Assembly: GCA_013178275.1 (NCBI GenBank) | Contig: JABLWZ010000003.1 | Location: 124,001 to 188,000, forward strand | DNA: 64,000 nt | Source: Bacillota bacterium | GTDB lineage: Bacteria; Bacillota; Ch66; Ch109 | Reading direction: 5' to 3' | Shown: piece by piece, positions 7,794 through 16,186 of the stretch | How the letters are laid out: each line of letters starts with the position of its first letter | Numbering within the stretch: the stretch's first letter is position 1 | Translations under genes and position numbers: made by a program | The notes under the pieces: model-generated | Seen by the model: only the letters and a program-made list of their open reading frames with translations | Told to the model about the DNA's origin: nothing | Databases searched by the model: none

Positions 7794-8886
7794 TTTTGAT
7801 GACATGAAATTAGCGGTCGAAGCGTTATCAGGCGGGAAAAACACGGTTTTGTTTGATGACCTGGGGCTCCCCTCAATCATGGTGAGGATACCGCTTTTCA
7901 AGAGCCTTGATGTTATGGCCGGGGGAGACGATGCGGCTCATCCTATGTTTGTGGTAAGCAGCGTCCAAAGACCTGAAGTCATGGTCTCTAAGTATCAAAA
8001 CATTGTCATGTATGACCGGGCCTATAGCCTGCCGTACAAAGACCCGAAAACAAGCGTGAACTTTGACCAGTCTAAGCTCTTCTCGGAAAACAAAGGCTTG
8101 GGCTGGCATTTGATGACAAATGCTGAGTGGGCCGGGATTGCCCTTTGGTGCAAGAAAAACGGGTTTATGCCCAGGGGAAACAATAATTACGGAGCTGACC
8201 ATTCCGCTCCCCATGAGAAGGGCGTGGAGACCCACAAAGCGGATGAAACGAGGACGGGGCGGGTTGCAACCGGCAGCGGCCCGGCAAGCTGGGCTCATGA
8301 TAACACGAATGAGGGCATCTTTGACCTCAATGGCAACGTGTGGGAATGGGTTGGCGGCCTACGGCTGAATAACGGGGAGATACAAATTATCCCTAACAAC
8401 GATGCCGCCAATGCCGTTGACCAATCAGCGACAAGTCCGCTATGGAAAGCCATGTTACAGGACGGAAGCCTTGTTGCCCCCGGTACGGCGAACACCTTAA
8501 AAGTGGATAATACCACGGCGGGCGATTCCACCACCACCTCTCATGATGTCGGTGGAGACCCAAGAATAAACACGGCAATCGAAAATCCTATGTATATACC
8601 GGGCGGCCAGTTTGATTATGGATATTCCTATACAACATATGAGACGCTGGCCGCAAAAGCGGGAGTAACAATCCCTAATCTTCTTAAGGCTTTAGGGATG
8701 TTCCCGGTTGATTCGGCGCATGGGGCAGACGGTTTCTATACCCGCAACTATGGAGAAAGGCTCCCGATTCGTGGCGGCGACTGGGGCTACGCTTCCATTG
8801 CGGGCGTGTTCAGCGTGGACCTGCGCCTTTCCCGCGCGTTCGCTGGCACGGCTATCGGCTTCCGCTCCGCTTTTGTCGTTCTGTAA
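7786..8886 (+). CDS. DGR target: C-type-lectin/FGE-fold tail-tip protein
   Basis: A 366-aa receptor-binding candidate. Residues ~95-362 have the formylglycine-generating-enzyme/sulfatase-modifying fold used by DGR targets (HLMTNAEWAGIALWCKKNG, GIFDLNGNVWEWVGG, RLPIRGGDWGY, IGFRSAFVVL). Residues 326-362 are encoded by the variable repeat; in this fold the C-terminus forms the ligand-binding surface. The variable codons are those matching AAC/AAT/GAC in the template, while structural residues (RGG, W, GFRSA) are fixed. It ends the tail operon, so it probably displays the variable face at the tail tip; the receptor is unknown. Confidence 0.9.
   Translation: MSNFDDMKLAVEALSGGKNTVLFDDLGLPSIMVRIPLFKSLDVMAGGDDAAHPMFVVSSVQRPEVMVSKYQNIVMYDRAYSLPYKDPKTSVNFDQSKLFSENKGLGWHLMTNAEWAGIALWCKKNGFMPRGNNNYGADHSAPHEKGVETHKADETRTGRVATGSGPASWAHDNTNEGIFDLNGNVWEWVGGLRLNNGEIQIIPNNDAANAVDQSATSPLWKAMLQDGSLVAPGTANTLKVDNTTAGDSTTTSHDVGGDPRINTAIENPMYIPGGQFDYGYSYTTYETLAAKAGVTIPNLLKALGMFPVDSAHGADGFYTRNYGERLPIRGGDWGYASIAGVFSVDLRLSRAFAGTAIGFRSAFVVL
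8761..8871 (+). repeat. DGR variable repeat (VR), 111 bp
   Basis: It aligns without gaps to the template repeat at 9327-9437. By my count the two differ at 15 positions and every difference is an A in the template (to G, T or C here); all 88 non-adenine template positions are identical and 8 of 23 template adenines are unchanged. This adenine-restricted pattern is the hallmark of DGR mutagenic homing. The repeat ends 12 bp before the target stop codon's last triplet. The 3' GC-rich stretch ATCGGCTTCCGCTCCGCT would serve as the initiation-of-mutagenic-homing region. Confidence 0.97.
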
Positions 8887-8907
8887 TCTGTTTTCTGAAA
8901 ATCTGAA

Positions 8908-8927
8908 GGGAGAGCGATAGCTCTCCC
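8908..8927 (+). promoter_or_regulatory. Hairpin/cruciform downstream of VR
   Basis: A perfect 8-bp inverted repeat, GGGAGAGC/GCTCTCCC, with the 4-nt loop GATA, starts 22 bp after the target stop codon. In the Bordetella phage DGR a hairpin with an 8-bp stem and 4-nt loop just after VR promotes homing; the geometry here is the same. No T-run follows, so a simple terminator is less likely. Function is inferred by analogy. Confidence 0.75.
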
Positions 8928-8954
8928 CCTATCCCGTAGCAAGGAGGGATTTGA

Positions 8955-9296
8955 ATGGAGCAACTGAAGATTTATCAAAAAATCTATGACATGATAGTTT
9001 ACGGGAATAACTGTCTGCTTCAGTTTCCAAGGTCGGAAAGATACGCGCTTGCAACGGAGATAAAGAAATCCATGTATACCTTGCTGAGGCTGGCGATAGC
9101 GGCAAACAAGAGGTATTACAAAAAGACAACGCTTCAGGAAATGGATGTCGAACTGGAAACCTTGAAAACCTTTATACGGGTGGCTTCAGACCCGAAATTC
9201 AAATACCTAGGGCTGAAGCAGTATGAAAATTGGAGCAAGATGCTGAGCGAAATCGGGCGTATGCTGGGCGGCTGGATGAAGGCGACAATCAAATAA
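8955..9296 (+). CDS. avd: DGR accessory variability determinant Avd
   Basis: A 113-aa, very basic, all-helical protein (YQKIYDMIVYGNNCLLQFP, EIKKSMYTLLRLAIAANKRYYK, LGLKQYENWSKMLSEIGRMLGG), matching the four-helix-bundle Avd family that binds the DGR reverse transcriptase and template RNA. ATG follows AGCAAGGAGGGATTTGA. It lies between the VR and the TR, the usual DGR order of target, avd, TR, reverse transcriptase. It appears intact, unlike the reverse transcriptase. Confidence 0.92.
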   Translation: MEQLKIYQKIYDMIVYGNNCLLQFPRSERYALATEIKKSMYTLLRLAIAANKRYYKKTTLQEMDVELETLKTFIRVASDPKFKYLGLKQYENWSKMLSEIGRMLGGWMKATIK

Positions 9297-9326
9297 GTAA
9301 AAGCTATGGGGGATGAGCCTATTGAG

Positions 9327-9437
9327 CTCCCGATTCGTGGCGGCAACTGGGACAACGCTTCCAATGCGGGCGTGTTCAACGTGAACCTGAACAATTCCCG
9401 CGCGAACGCTGACACGAATATCGGCTTCCGCTCCGCT
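9327..9437 (+). repeat. DGR template repeat (TR), 111 bp
   Basis: The invariant donor copy of the VR, in the intergenic space between avd and the reverse transcriptase. Its variable codons are AAC, AAT or GAC, so adenine mutagenesis can reach many amino acids; AAY codons are the typical DGR choice because they cannot become stop codons by adenine substitution. Read in the VR frame it would encode RGGNWDNASNAGVF and so on. After the shared GCTCCGCT the two copies diverge (CTGCTCTCATAG here versus TTTGTCGTTCTG at VR), which would distinguish IMH* from IMH. Confidence 0.97.
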
Positions 9438-9608
9438 CTGCTCTCATAGTCAATGGCTATAACCTTACTGGGGTTGTAGATAGCACAGAGAGAACAAAGG
9501 GGCTCATTCCCCTGCTGATAAAGCAAAATATTGAATTGCTATAGAAGCATTGAGTAAGCAATGAAAAATGCTACATATAGCGCAATTAAAACCAAGGGGA
9601 TGTAAAAA

Positions 9609-10739
9609 TTGTCTCAAAAGCTTAAAGACCTGTTCCCTAAAATTATTGATTTTGAAACCCTGTATATAGCCGCTCTTGAAGCGAGAAAAGGGAAACGCTT
9701 TAGGGATGAGGTATTAGAATTTAACAGCCAGCTTGAAGAGAATTTAATTATTATTCAAAACGATCTTTTATATAAAACCTATAAAGTTGGCAAGTATAAG
9801 CAGTTCTTTATTTATGACCCTAAAAAGAGGCTGATTATGGCGCTGCCTTTCAAGGATAGAGTTGTCCAATGGGCTATATACAGGGTTCTATACCCTCTCT
9901 ATGACAAACAATTTATTTATGATAGTTATGGTTGCAGGGTCGGGAAAGGCACTCATAGAGCGGCAGACAGGCTTCAATACTGACTGAGGCAAGTAGACCG
10001 CAAGGCTCCGAAATATTATTACCTGAAGCTTGATATCTCGAAGTATTTTTATAGGGTTAACCATGCGATATTACTGGATATCCTGAGAAAGAGGATTGTT
10101 GATGATGACTTGATGTGGTTGCTTGAGACCATAGTCAACAGTGAAGACGTTGCCTTTGGCCTCCCTGCCGGGAAGGATGCTGATGAGTGCCCGGAAGAAG
10201 ATAGATTATTTGATACGGGAATGCCGATAGGTAATTTGACCAGCCAATTGTTTGCCAACGTCTATTTAAACGAGCTTGACCAGTATGTGAAGCACAGCCT
10301 GAGAATACATTACTATATCAGATATATGGATGACGTAATAATACTCTCTGATGACAAGAAACACCTACATAAGGCCAAGGAAGACATTGAAATATTCTTA
10401 AAATCAGTCCTTACCCTCGACTTGAACAACAAAACCGCTATCAGGCCCACATCGTTAGGCGTTGAGTTTGTGGGCTTCAAGATATGGCCTACTCATAGAA
10501 AGTTGAAGAAAGCAACCTTGAAGAAGATTAAGAGAAGGGTCAAGGGGCTTCAAAAAGCTTATGCGGAGGGGTTGATTGACTTCGATAAGGTAAATGCTTC
10601 AATGCAGTCTTATTTTGGCATTATGGGCCATTTTAACAGCTATAATTTCAAAACAAAACTCCTGAATGAGTGTGTCTTTCGCCGGAACGAAAACCAGCAC
10701 TCCCAGGAGCGTTATTCTCAAAATAATTGGCAAGAGTAA
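9609..10739 (+). pseudogene. DGR reverse transcriptase interrupted by in-frame TGA
   Basis: The frame runs 376 codons from TTG 9609 (AAGGGG upstream) to TAA, broken only by TGA at 9981-9983 (codon 125). Both sides are conserved DGR-RT sequence: KGKRFRDEVLEFN and DSYGCRVGKGTHRAADRLQY before, LRQVDRKAPKYYYLKLDISK directly after, then GMPIGNLTSQLF (the DGR-type motif 4, SQ rather than the SP of group II intron enzymes) and RYMDDVII with catalytic YMDD near 239-242. Length is right for the family. The codon is probably a TGG-to-TGA change. Either the enzyme is inactivated or the stop is read through; I cannot tell which. Confidence 0.85.
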
Positions 10740-10781
10740 GGCTAAAGACCCTCAGAATTGCTTCAGAAAACCAGTGAAATT

Positions 10782-10821
10782 TTTGCCAAAAATCTTGAGA
10801 AAATTTGCCAAAAATCTTGAG
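10782..10821 (+). repeat. 18-bp direct repeats at the prophage/host junction
   Basis: TTTGCCAAAAATCTTGAG occurs at 10782-10799 and again at 10804-10821, separated by AAAA. They lie between the reverse transcriptase stop and a truncated RbsB-like gene, exactly where sequence style changes from AT-richer phage to GC-rich host. They may be an attachment-site core or a slippage duplication. No integrase gene is visible in the window to decide. Confidence 0.45.
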
Positions 10822-11684
10822 CGGCTACAATAACCCTGGCCAACCCCTACTGGGTGGAGATGAAGAACGGGTACGAAGAAGCGGCCAAAGAACTGGGCGT
10901 CATCGTCGAGGTAATGGCGGCCCCGACCGAGGGTGATACAAAGTCGCAGCTAGAGACCCTCGAATCGATGGTGGCCAAGGACTACAAGGGATTGATACTA
11001 TCCCCGATCGAACCCTTCAACCTGGTTCCAGGCGTGGTTAAGGCCAACAACAAGGGGCTAAAAGTAGTGAATCTGGGCCCTCCGATTGACAAGAAGACGG
11101 TCGAGCAGGCGGGAGGCAAGCTGGACAGTAAAATAACGGTCAACTTCGAAGAGCAGGGAAGCATGGCCGCCAAGTACATAGTGGAAAAGATCGGTCCATC
11201 CGGCGGCAAGGTTGCCATTATCCAGGGTATCCCCGGGGCCGGCCAGAGCGAGGGGCGGACGGCCGGAGCCCGCAAGGTCTTTGAAAGCACCAAGGGCATC
11301 GAGCTGGTCAGTGTCCAGCCCGGCAACTGGGACCGCAATACCGCGTACAACATCGCTACCAACCTGGTGCAGGCCCATCCTGATCTGAAAGGTATTTTTT
11401 GCTGCAACGATGTGATGGCGCTGGCGGCGGCGGACGCCCTGGAAGCGGCCGGCAAGCGGCAGGGTAAGATAATCTTCGGTGTGGACTTCATCCAGCAAGC
11501 CCAGGAAGCGATAAAGGCTGGAAAGCTTGACGGCAGCATCGCCTACTCGATGAAGGTCTACTCACGCGCCGCGATAATCCTGACGATGAAAGCCATCCAG
11601 GGGCACAGCCTCCCCGAGGCGGTCTACTCGCCGCTGGCTGCTGTCACCAAGGAAAACATAGCCGAGTATGAAAACTGGAAGTAG
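10821..11684 (+). pseudogene. RbsB-like sugar/nucleoside-binding protein, N-terminus missing
   Basis: A periplasmic-binding-protein family 1 (Peripla_BP_4, ribose type) gene. Homology begins abruptly at ATITLANPYWVEMKNGYEE, the first strand of the mature protein, right after an in-frame TGA at 10818-10820; signal peptide and lipobox are missing. The rest is complete to the C-terminus: LILSPIEPFNLVPGV, KVAIIQGIPGAGQSEGRT, LKGIFCCNDVMALAAADAL, KIIFGVDFIQQAQEAIKAG. An internal ATG at 10854 could give only a cytosolic fragment. The lost 5' end points to disruption by the adjacent prophage. It overlaps the PsuG-like gene and would have supplied a transported sugar or nucleoside. Confidence 0.75.
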
Positions 11685-12516
11685 CCCATTAGCTAATACC
11701 TATAAGGAACCAGCGGCCCCCATCCTGGTTGAAACCGCGCTGCTGGGCCAGGGTCTGCCGTCGATAGACAACGAATGTATCGCGGACCTCTGGCCCGCGG
11801 TCCCGGGGATCGAGCTGGTCTGGCTGCAGGAGGGCCGCGTCGTATCCGGCGGCCTGGAGGAGCTTTTGGCCGTCCGTCCCCGCCAGGAGTGGGAGAGGAT
11901 AAACTCATCGAATCTCGAACGTTCAGCGGAAAGAAAAGCGAGCGGCTATCTCACCGCGTCCGCGGTTTTAAAAATCTCCTCTCGGTCAACGGGGCGAATC
12001 GTCGTTACCGCGGGTATGGGAGGGGTAAGGGCGGGGATCGTGTCCCCGGACCTGATGGAAATAAAACCGGGCGGCATCTTGATCGCCTCCGCCTTCAAAG
12101 ACACTATCGAGGCAGAGGCCAGCCTGGAGTACCTCCGCAAAAGAAGGGTGATCACCGCTGGATGGCAGAGCGCCAGAGCGGACGGATTCCTGTTTTTAGA
12201 CCACGGATGCGACCTGGACATCCGCTGTGATGATGATTTTCTGAGCGCCAAGGGACTAGGCGGCGGGTTTTTCACCTCGTTCGGATTGATTATGTTCAAC
12301 CCGCTGGAGCTTTCTAAACGTATCCCCGACAGGGGATGCCTGGAGCGCGCCGCGGCCAAAGGCCAGGTGGCGCTGGACAACGGTCTGGAGTTTCACCCGC
12401 AGGTGAACGCGGCTCTGGACGAGATGACCGGAGGTCATTCCTCCCAACTCCAGCTGCATGCCCTGGTAGATAATCTTCGACTTGCCTTATTACTTATGGA
12501 TAACCATATGTTATGA
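11668..12516 (+). CDS. Divergent PsuG/IndA-family pseudouridine-5'-phosphate glycosidase-like protein
   Basis: A 282-aa protein with the PsuG layout: N-terminal VETALLGQGLPS, GRVVSGGLEELL, then VVTAGMGGVRAGIV and the DTIEAEASLEYLRKRRVITAGW region that in the family shapes the active site. PsuG reversibly cleaves pseudouridine 5'-phosphate to uracil and ribose 5-phosphate. Similarity is to the general pattern and several catalytic residues cannot be confirmed by eye, so substrate is uncertain. It overlaps the RbsB-like 3' end by 17 bp, so both were probably one nucleoside/sugar uptake operon; no strong ribosome site precedes its ATG. Confidence 0.55.
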   Translation: MKTGSSPLANTYKEPAAPILVETALLGQGLPSIDNECIADLWPAVPGIELVWLQEGRVVSGGLEELLAVRPRQEWERINSSNLERSAERKASGYLTASAVLKISSRSTGRIVVTAGMGGVRAGIVSPDLMEIKPGGILIASAFKDTIEAEASLEYLRKRRVITAGWQSARADGFLFLDHGCDLDIRCDDDFLSAKGLGGGFFTSFGLIMFNPLELSKRIPDRGCLERAAAKGQVALDNGLEFHPQVNAALDEMTGGHSSQLQLHALVDNLRLALLLMDNHML

Positions 12517-12640
12517 GAGTGTAGTTCCAATATAAAGAATTATTATAAATAAACACAAAGGTCTTACACGTAACGAAACAGAATTTAAATATTAGGTATT
12601 ATTTTAAACAATAAATAACTTGTTGAAGGGGTGGCAAAAG

Positions 12641-13720
12641 TTGGACAAAGAGAAGTGGCTCATGGCAGCAACCGGGGTGATTATTGGTGGATTGGCGGTA
12701 TTACTGGTGGCTTTAGGCAACCCAGCGAATATGGGAATCTGCATCGCCTGTTTTTTACGTGATATAGCTGGAGGGATCGGACTGCATCGAGCTGGTATAG
12801 TGCAGTACATCAGGCCGGAACTTATTGGCCTTGCTTTCGGCGCTTTTATATCCGCCTTCAGCGCAAAGGAGTTTAGGAGCCGTGGAGGGTCCGCGACCAT
12901 GGTGCGCTTTGTACTAGGGGTGTTCATGATGATAGGGGCTCTGGTTTTCCTCGGGTGTCCCCTGCGGGATCTTTTAAGGATCAGCGGAGGGGACCTGAAC
13001 GCCGTGGTTGGGCTGGTAGGATTCCTGGCTGGTGTACTTTACGGAGTATATTTCCTGAAGAAAGGTTTTAATCTCGGAGCGGCAAGAACAGAAAAAACCA
13101 CCCAGGTCGGGGGGTACATGTTGGTTTTAGGGGCGGCTTTGCTGCTTGGACTGCTGCTGGCTGGCATAGACTTCAACCCAGCGGGCGGAGGGCCGTTGTT
13201 CTTCAGCAAGGAAGGACCGGGAAGCCAGCACGCGCCGATCTGGATTGCCCTGTTTGCTGGCATGGTAGTGGGTTTTCTGGCGCAAAAGACCCGCATGTGC
13301 CTGAGCGGTGGGTTCCGGGACTTCTTCCTCATCCGGGAGTATGGCCTGCTTATCGCATACGGCTGCATCCTGGTTACCGCTCTGGTGCTCAATATCTTTC
13401 TGGGCAAGTTCAATCTTGGGTTTGCAAACCAGCCGGTGGCGCACAGCAACCATATCTTCAACTTCCTCGGTCTGTTTCTTTTGGGGCAGTGTGCGGTGTT
13501 GCTCGGAGGGTGCCCACTGCGGCAGATAGTGCTGGGGAGCGAGGGCGACACGGATGCGTCGGTAACTGTAATGGGGATGATATTCGGCGCGGCGATAGCA
13601 CATAATTTTATGCTGGCATCCAGCGCAAAAGGGACCACAATATTTGGAGAAGTAGTAGTGATAGCGGGCGTAATAATTGTCAGCCTGATAGGATGGGTAT
13701 ACCAGGAGGTGGATTCATAA
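12641..13720 (+). CDS. yedE: YedE-family selenium/sulfur-compound transporter
   Basis: An integral membrane protein of ~359 aa with about ten hydrophobic segments and the repeated Cys motifs of the YeeE/YedE family: MGICIACFLRD, LGCPLRDLLR, RMCLSGGFRD, LLGGCPLRQ. In selenium-using bacteria this family co-occurs with yedF and selD and is thought to import a selenium species. TTG 12641 is preferred since GAAGGGGTGG precedes it; an in-frame TTG lies at 12620. It opens the selenium cluster and directly abuts the TusA-like gene. Confidence 0.88.
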   Translation: MDKEKWLMAATGVIIGGLAVLLVALGNPANMGICIACFLRDIAGGIGLHRAGIVQYIRPELIGLAFGAFISAFSAKEFRSRGGSATMVRFVLGVFMMIGALVFLGCPLRDLLRISGGDLNAVVGLVGFLAGVLYGVYFLKKGFNLGAARTEKTTQVGGYMLVLGAALLLGLLLAGIDFNPAGGGPLFFSKEGPGSQHAPIWIALFAGMVVGFLAQKTRMCLSGGFRDFFLIREYGLLIAYGCILVTALVLNIFLGKFNLGFANQPVAHSNHIFNFLGLFLLGQCAVLLGGCPLRQIVLGSEGDTDASVTVMGMIFGAAIAHNFMLASSAKGTTIFGEVVVIAGVIIVSLIGWVYQEVDS

Positions 13721-13942
13721 ATGGATGCATTGGACGTACGTGGGTTAAGTTGCCCCATACCAGTGCTTAAAACCCAAAAGGCCCTGGAAAAAGGGCCGGC
13801 GGAATTGCAGGTTGTAGGCACTGGAAACACAGCTAAGCAGAACGTTGCAAAGTTTGCCAAGTCAAAAGGGTATGATGTGCAGGTAAACAGTGAGACAGAT
13901 GACGTGTGGCAAATGGTTATAAGCAAGAGGTCGGGTTCTTAA
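13721..13942 (+). CDS. TusA-family sulfur/selenium carrier
   Basis: A 73-aa TusA/SirA-fold protein. The catalytic motif is near the N-terminus, DVRGLSCPIPVLKTQKAL, with the Cys-Pro signature that carries a persulfide or selenide. It starts at the base after the yedE stop, so the two are transcribed and probably translated together, as in YedE-TusA pairs elsewhere. Passing selenium from the transporter to downstream enzymes is the likely role here; this is inference from context. Confidence 0.88.
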   Translation: MDALDVRGLSCPIPVLKTQKALEKGPAELQVVGTGNTAKQNVAKFAKSKGYDVQVNSETDDVWQMVISKRSGS

Positions 13943-13985
13943 CCCGGCCTTTTGGCGACTGCAGTGAAAAAACGGAAAAAATGAT

Positions 13986-15140
13986 ATGGGGAGAATTAAA
14001 CGATTGAAAAAAGAACAATTAGAAGAATTCTCGAGTCTGAGAGAAATAAATGTATTAAGAATCAAAGAGGCTAAAGAGCAGGGAAGAAAGGTTGTCGGTA
14101 CATACTGTGCCTACTGCCCGCAGGAACTGATTTTGGCGGCGGGGGCAATCCCGGTCAGTCTCTGCGGCACCAAAGAGGAGCCGATTACGGCGGCGGAGGA
14201 AACACTGCCGCGCAACCTGTGCCCGTTGATCAAGTCTTCTTATGGGTTTGCTGTTACCGACACCTGCCCATTCTTCTATTTTTCCGACCTGGTGATAGGG
14301 GAAACCACCTGTGACGGAAAAAAGAAGATGTTCGAGCTTCTAGGGGATATCAAGCCGCTGCACGTCATGGAACTGCCCTTTCTTAAACCGACCGAGTCAT
14401 CGTTCGCGTTGTGGGTGGATGAGTTGAGGAGACTCAAAACACGATTGGAAAGCGAGTTTGAAATAGAAATCAAGGATGCGGATATCTGGAAGGCGATAGA
14501 AATCGTCAACCAAGAAAAGGCGGCCCTGAAGGCGATCTACGATCTGAATAAGGCGGATCCGCCTCCGATAAGCGGGATAGAGCTTTTAACGGTTTCTCAT
14601 TCTATCGCTTTCGACAGCGACAAAGAAGAAGTGATCCAGATGCTTAAGAAACTCACCGGTGCAGTGACTGCCAACAACAATCAAGCCAAGGCGTCCAAGC
14701 CCCGCGTTCTTTTAACCGGCTGCCCGGTCGGCATCGGGACCGAAAAAGTGATAAGGCTGACGGAGGAATTAAACGCTGATGTGGTGGCCATGGAAAACTG
14801 CTCCGGCTATAAAACCCTGGAACTGATGACCAGTAAAGAGTATGACGATCCAATAGTCGCGCTGGCTCACAAGTATTTAAAAATACCCTGCTCGTGCATG
14901 AGCCCAAACCCATATCGACTTGAGCTGCTGGAACGGATGATAGAAGAATTCAGTGTCGACGTCGTGATCGACCTGACCTGGCAGGCGTGTCACACTTACA
15001 ACATCGAAGCCTACCAGGTTCAGCATCTGGTTAAAAAGAAGGGAATACCCCACCTCCATTTGGAAAGCGACTACTCCAGTTCTGACCTGGGGAGTTTGTC
15101 CGTGCGCATCCAGGCCCTGCTGGAGATGGTGGAGAGATGA
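13986..15140 (+). CDS. Double-cubane-cluster anaerobic reductase (HgdB/YjiM-like)
   Basis: A 384-aa member of the 2-hydroxyacyl-CoA dehydratase D-component superfamily, of the single-subunit double-cubane type. Conserved cluster-ligand areas are visible: GTYCAYCPQELILAAGAIP, LPRNLCPLIKSSYG, TCPFFYFSDLVIGETTCDG, VAMENCSGYK, CSCMSPNP, DLTWQACHTYNIEAYQ. These enzymes take very low-potential electrons from an ATP-driven activase to reduce small molecules; the substrate is unknown. The downstream activase overlaps by 4 bp. Placement in a selenium cluster suggests action on a selenium or sulfur compound (inference). A TTG at 14004 is an alternative start. Confidence 0.88.
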   Translation: MGRIKRLKKEQLEEFSSLREINVLRIKEAKEQGRKVVGTYCAYCPQELILAAGAIPVSLCGTKEEPITAAEETLPRNLCPLIKSSYGFAVTDTCPFFYFSDLVIGETTCDGKKKMFELLGDIKPLHVMELPFLKPTESSFALWVDELRRLKTRLESEFEIEIKDADIWKAIEIVNQEKAALKAIYDLNKADPPPISGIELLTVSHSIAFDSDKEEVIQMLKKLTGAVTANNNQAKASKPRVLLTGCPVGIGTEKVIRLTEELNADVVAMENCSGYKTLELMTSKEYDDPIVALAHKYLKIPCSCMSPNPYRLELLERMIEEFSVDVVIDLTWQACHTYNIEAYQVQHLVKKKGIPHLHLESDYSSSDLGSLSVRIQALLEMVER

Positions 15141-15898
15141 TAGGCATTGGCATAGACATTGGTTCGGTTTCAACCAAGGGGGTGCTTATAAGGGATGGCG
15201 AATGGCGCCGGTCGATCGTGGCCACCGGATGGAGCCCGCGCGAGGCTGGCGAAATGACGATAGAACATCTTTTACATGAGACGGATGCAGCAAACCCTAC
15301 CGCACCCCGGATCGTCGTGACCGGGTACGGAAGGGTGACCCTGAAGCAGGCGGATCGGGCCATTACCGAAATAACCTGCCACGCCAGAGGTATAGCGGAA
15401 CTGTATCCAGATGTAAAGACCATCATCGATATCGGGGGGCAGGACAGCAAGGTGATACACCTCGGAATGGACGGCAAGGTGCAGGATTTTGTCATGAACG
15501 ACAAGTGCGCGGCCGGCACCGGTCGTTTCCTGGAGGTCATGGCCTCCGCGCTGGGCCTGGATGTGAGCGAACTGGGAGCCGCCGAAGACTTGCCTTACAA
15601 GGTGGCCATCAACAGCATGTGCACGGTATTCGCCGAGACCGAAATCATTGGTCTGCTGGCGCAGGGTACTCCCAAAGGCGGGATTATCGCAGGGATGAAC
15701 CAGGCGGTGGCGAAGCGGGTAGCGGCCATGGCCAAGCGACTGGGCGTCAGAGAGAGGGTAGCGTTTACCGGGGGAGTGGCTAAAAACCAGGGGGTCGGTC
15801 GGGCGCTGGAGCAAGAACTCGGATGTCCGATAGTAGTACCCGAAGACTGCCAGTTTACCGGGGCGCTGGGCGCGGCCCTCATCGCCTGCGGGAGATAA
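15137..15898 (+). CDS. Acyl-CoA dehydratase activase (BadF/HgdC/YjiL-like ATPase)
   Basis: A 253-aa ASKHA-fold ATPase that carries a [4Fe-4S] cluster at a dimer interface and fires electrons into its partner by ATP hydrolysis. Visible motifs: phosphate-1 GIGIDIGSVSTKGVLI, GYGRVTLKQAD, GGQDSKVIHLG, the cluster-ligand KCAAGTGRFLEVMA and second Cys in NSMCTVFAETEI, adenosine motif FTGGVAKNQGV. Length fits HgdC (about 260). It overlaps the upstream reductase by ATGA and probably serves both reductases in this cluster. Confidence 0.92.
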   Translation: MIGIGIDIGSVSTKGVLIRDGEWRRSIVATGWSPREAGEMTIEHLLHETDAANPTAPRIVVTGYGRVTLKQADRAITEITCHARGIAELYPDVKTIIDIGGQDSKVIHLGMDGKVQDFVMNDKCAAGTGRFLEVMASALGLDVSELGAAEDLPYKVAINSMCTVFAETEIIGLLAQGTPKGGIIAGMNQAVAKRVAAMAKRLGVRERVAFTGGVAKNQGVGRALEQELGCPIVVPEDCQFTGALGAALIACGR

Positions 15899-15988
15899 AC
15901 GTTACCGCCACGGCTCTGATCAAGGCGATAAATGTGGCGCTTGTTAAATAGGACTCGTTAACCGCTTAAAACCGTGGGAACTACCTAA

Positions 15989-16012
15989 GGACCCCGATTA
16001 ATCTCGGGGTCC
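15989..16012 (+). terminator. Strong hairpin, probable terminator
   Basis: GGACCCCGA/TCGGGGTCC, a perfect 9-bp stem with a 6-nt loop, ends the yedE-activase block. The following bases are AAAATAATTG with no T-run, so on the plus strand it may work as an mRNA end or processing hairpin rather than a classical terminator. Confidence 0.5.
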
Positions 16013-16186
16013 AAAATAATTGACTGATTCATTTTTAACATATTAAAAATTACCATCACCGAATGTTATATGGCTGTACCCGGACTATAAATATGTGTTA
16101 TAAACCGCATGCAGGTTTATTATAGCTTCAAACGAAATTACTATACGAAGACGGATTACTGTCTCAACGAAAAAGGAGGAAGGATT

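Noticed and set aside
9981..9983. Selenocysteine reading of the TGA in the DGR reverse transcriptase
   Set aside because: No hairpin lies 10-16 nt downstream, the site is not a redox position, and reverse transcriptases have no known Sec members. A nonsense change is simpler.
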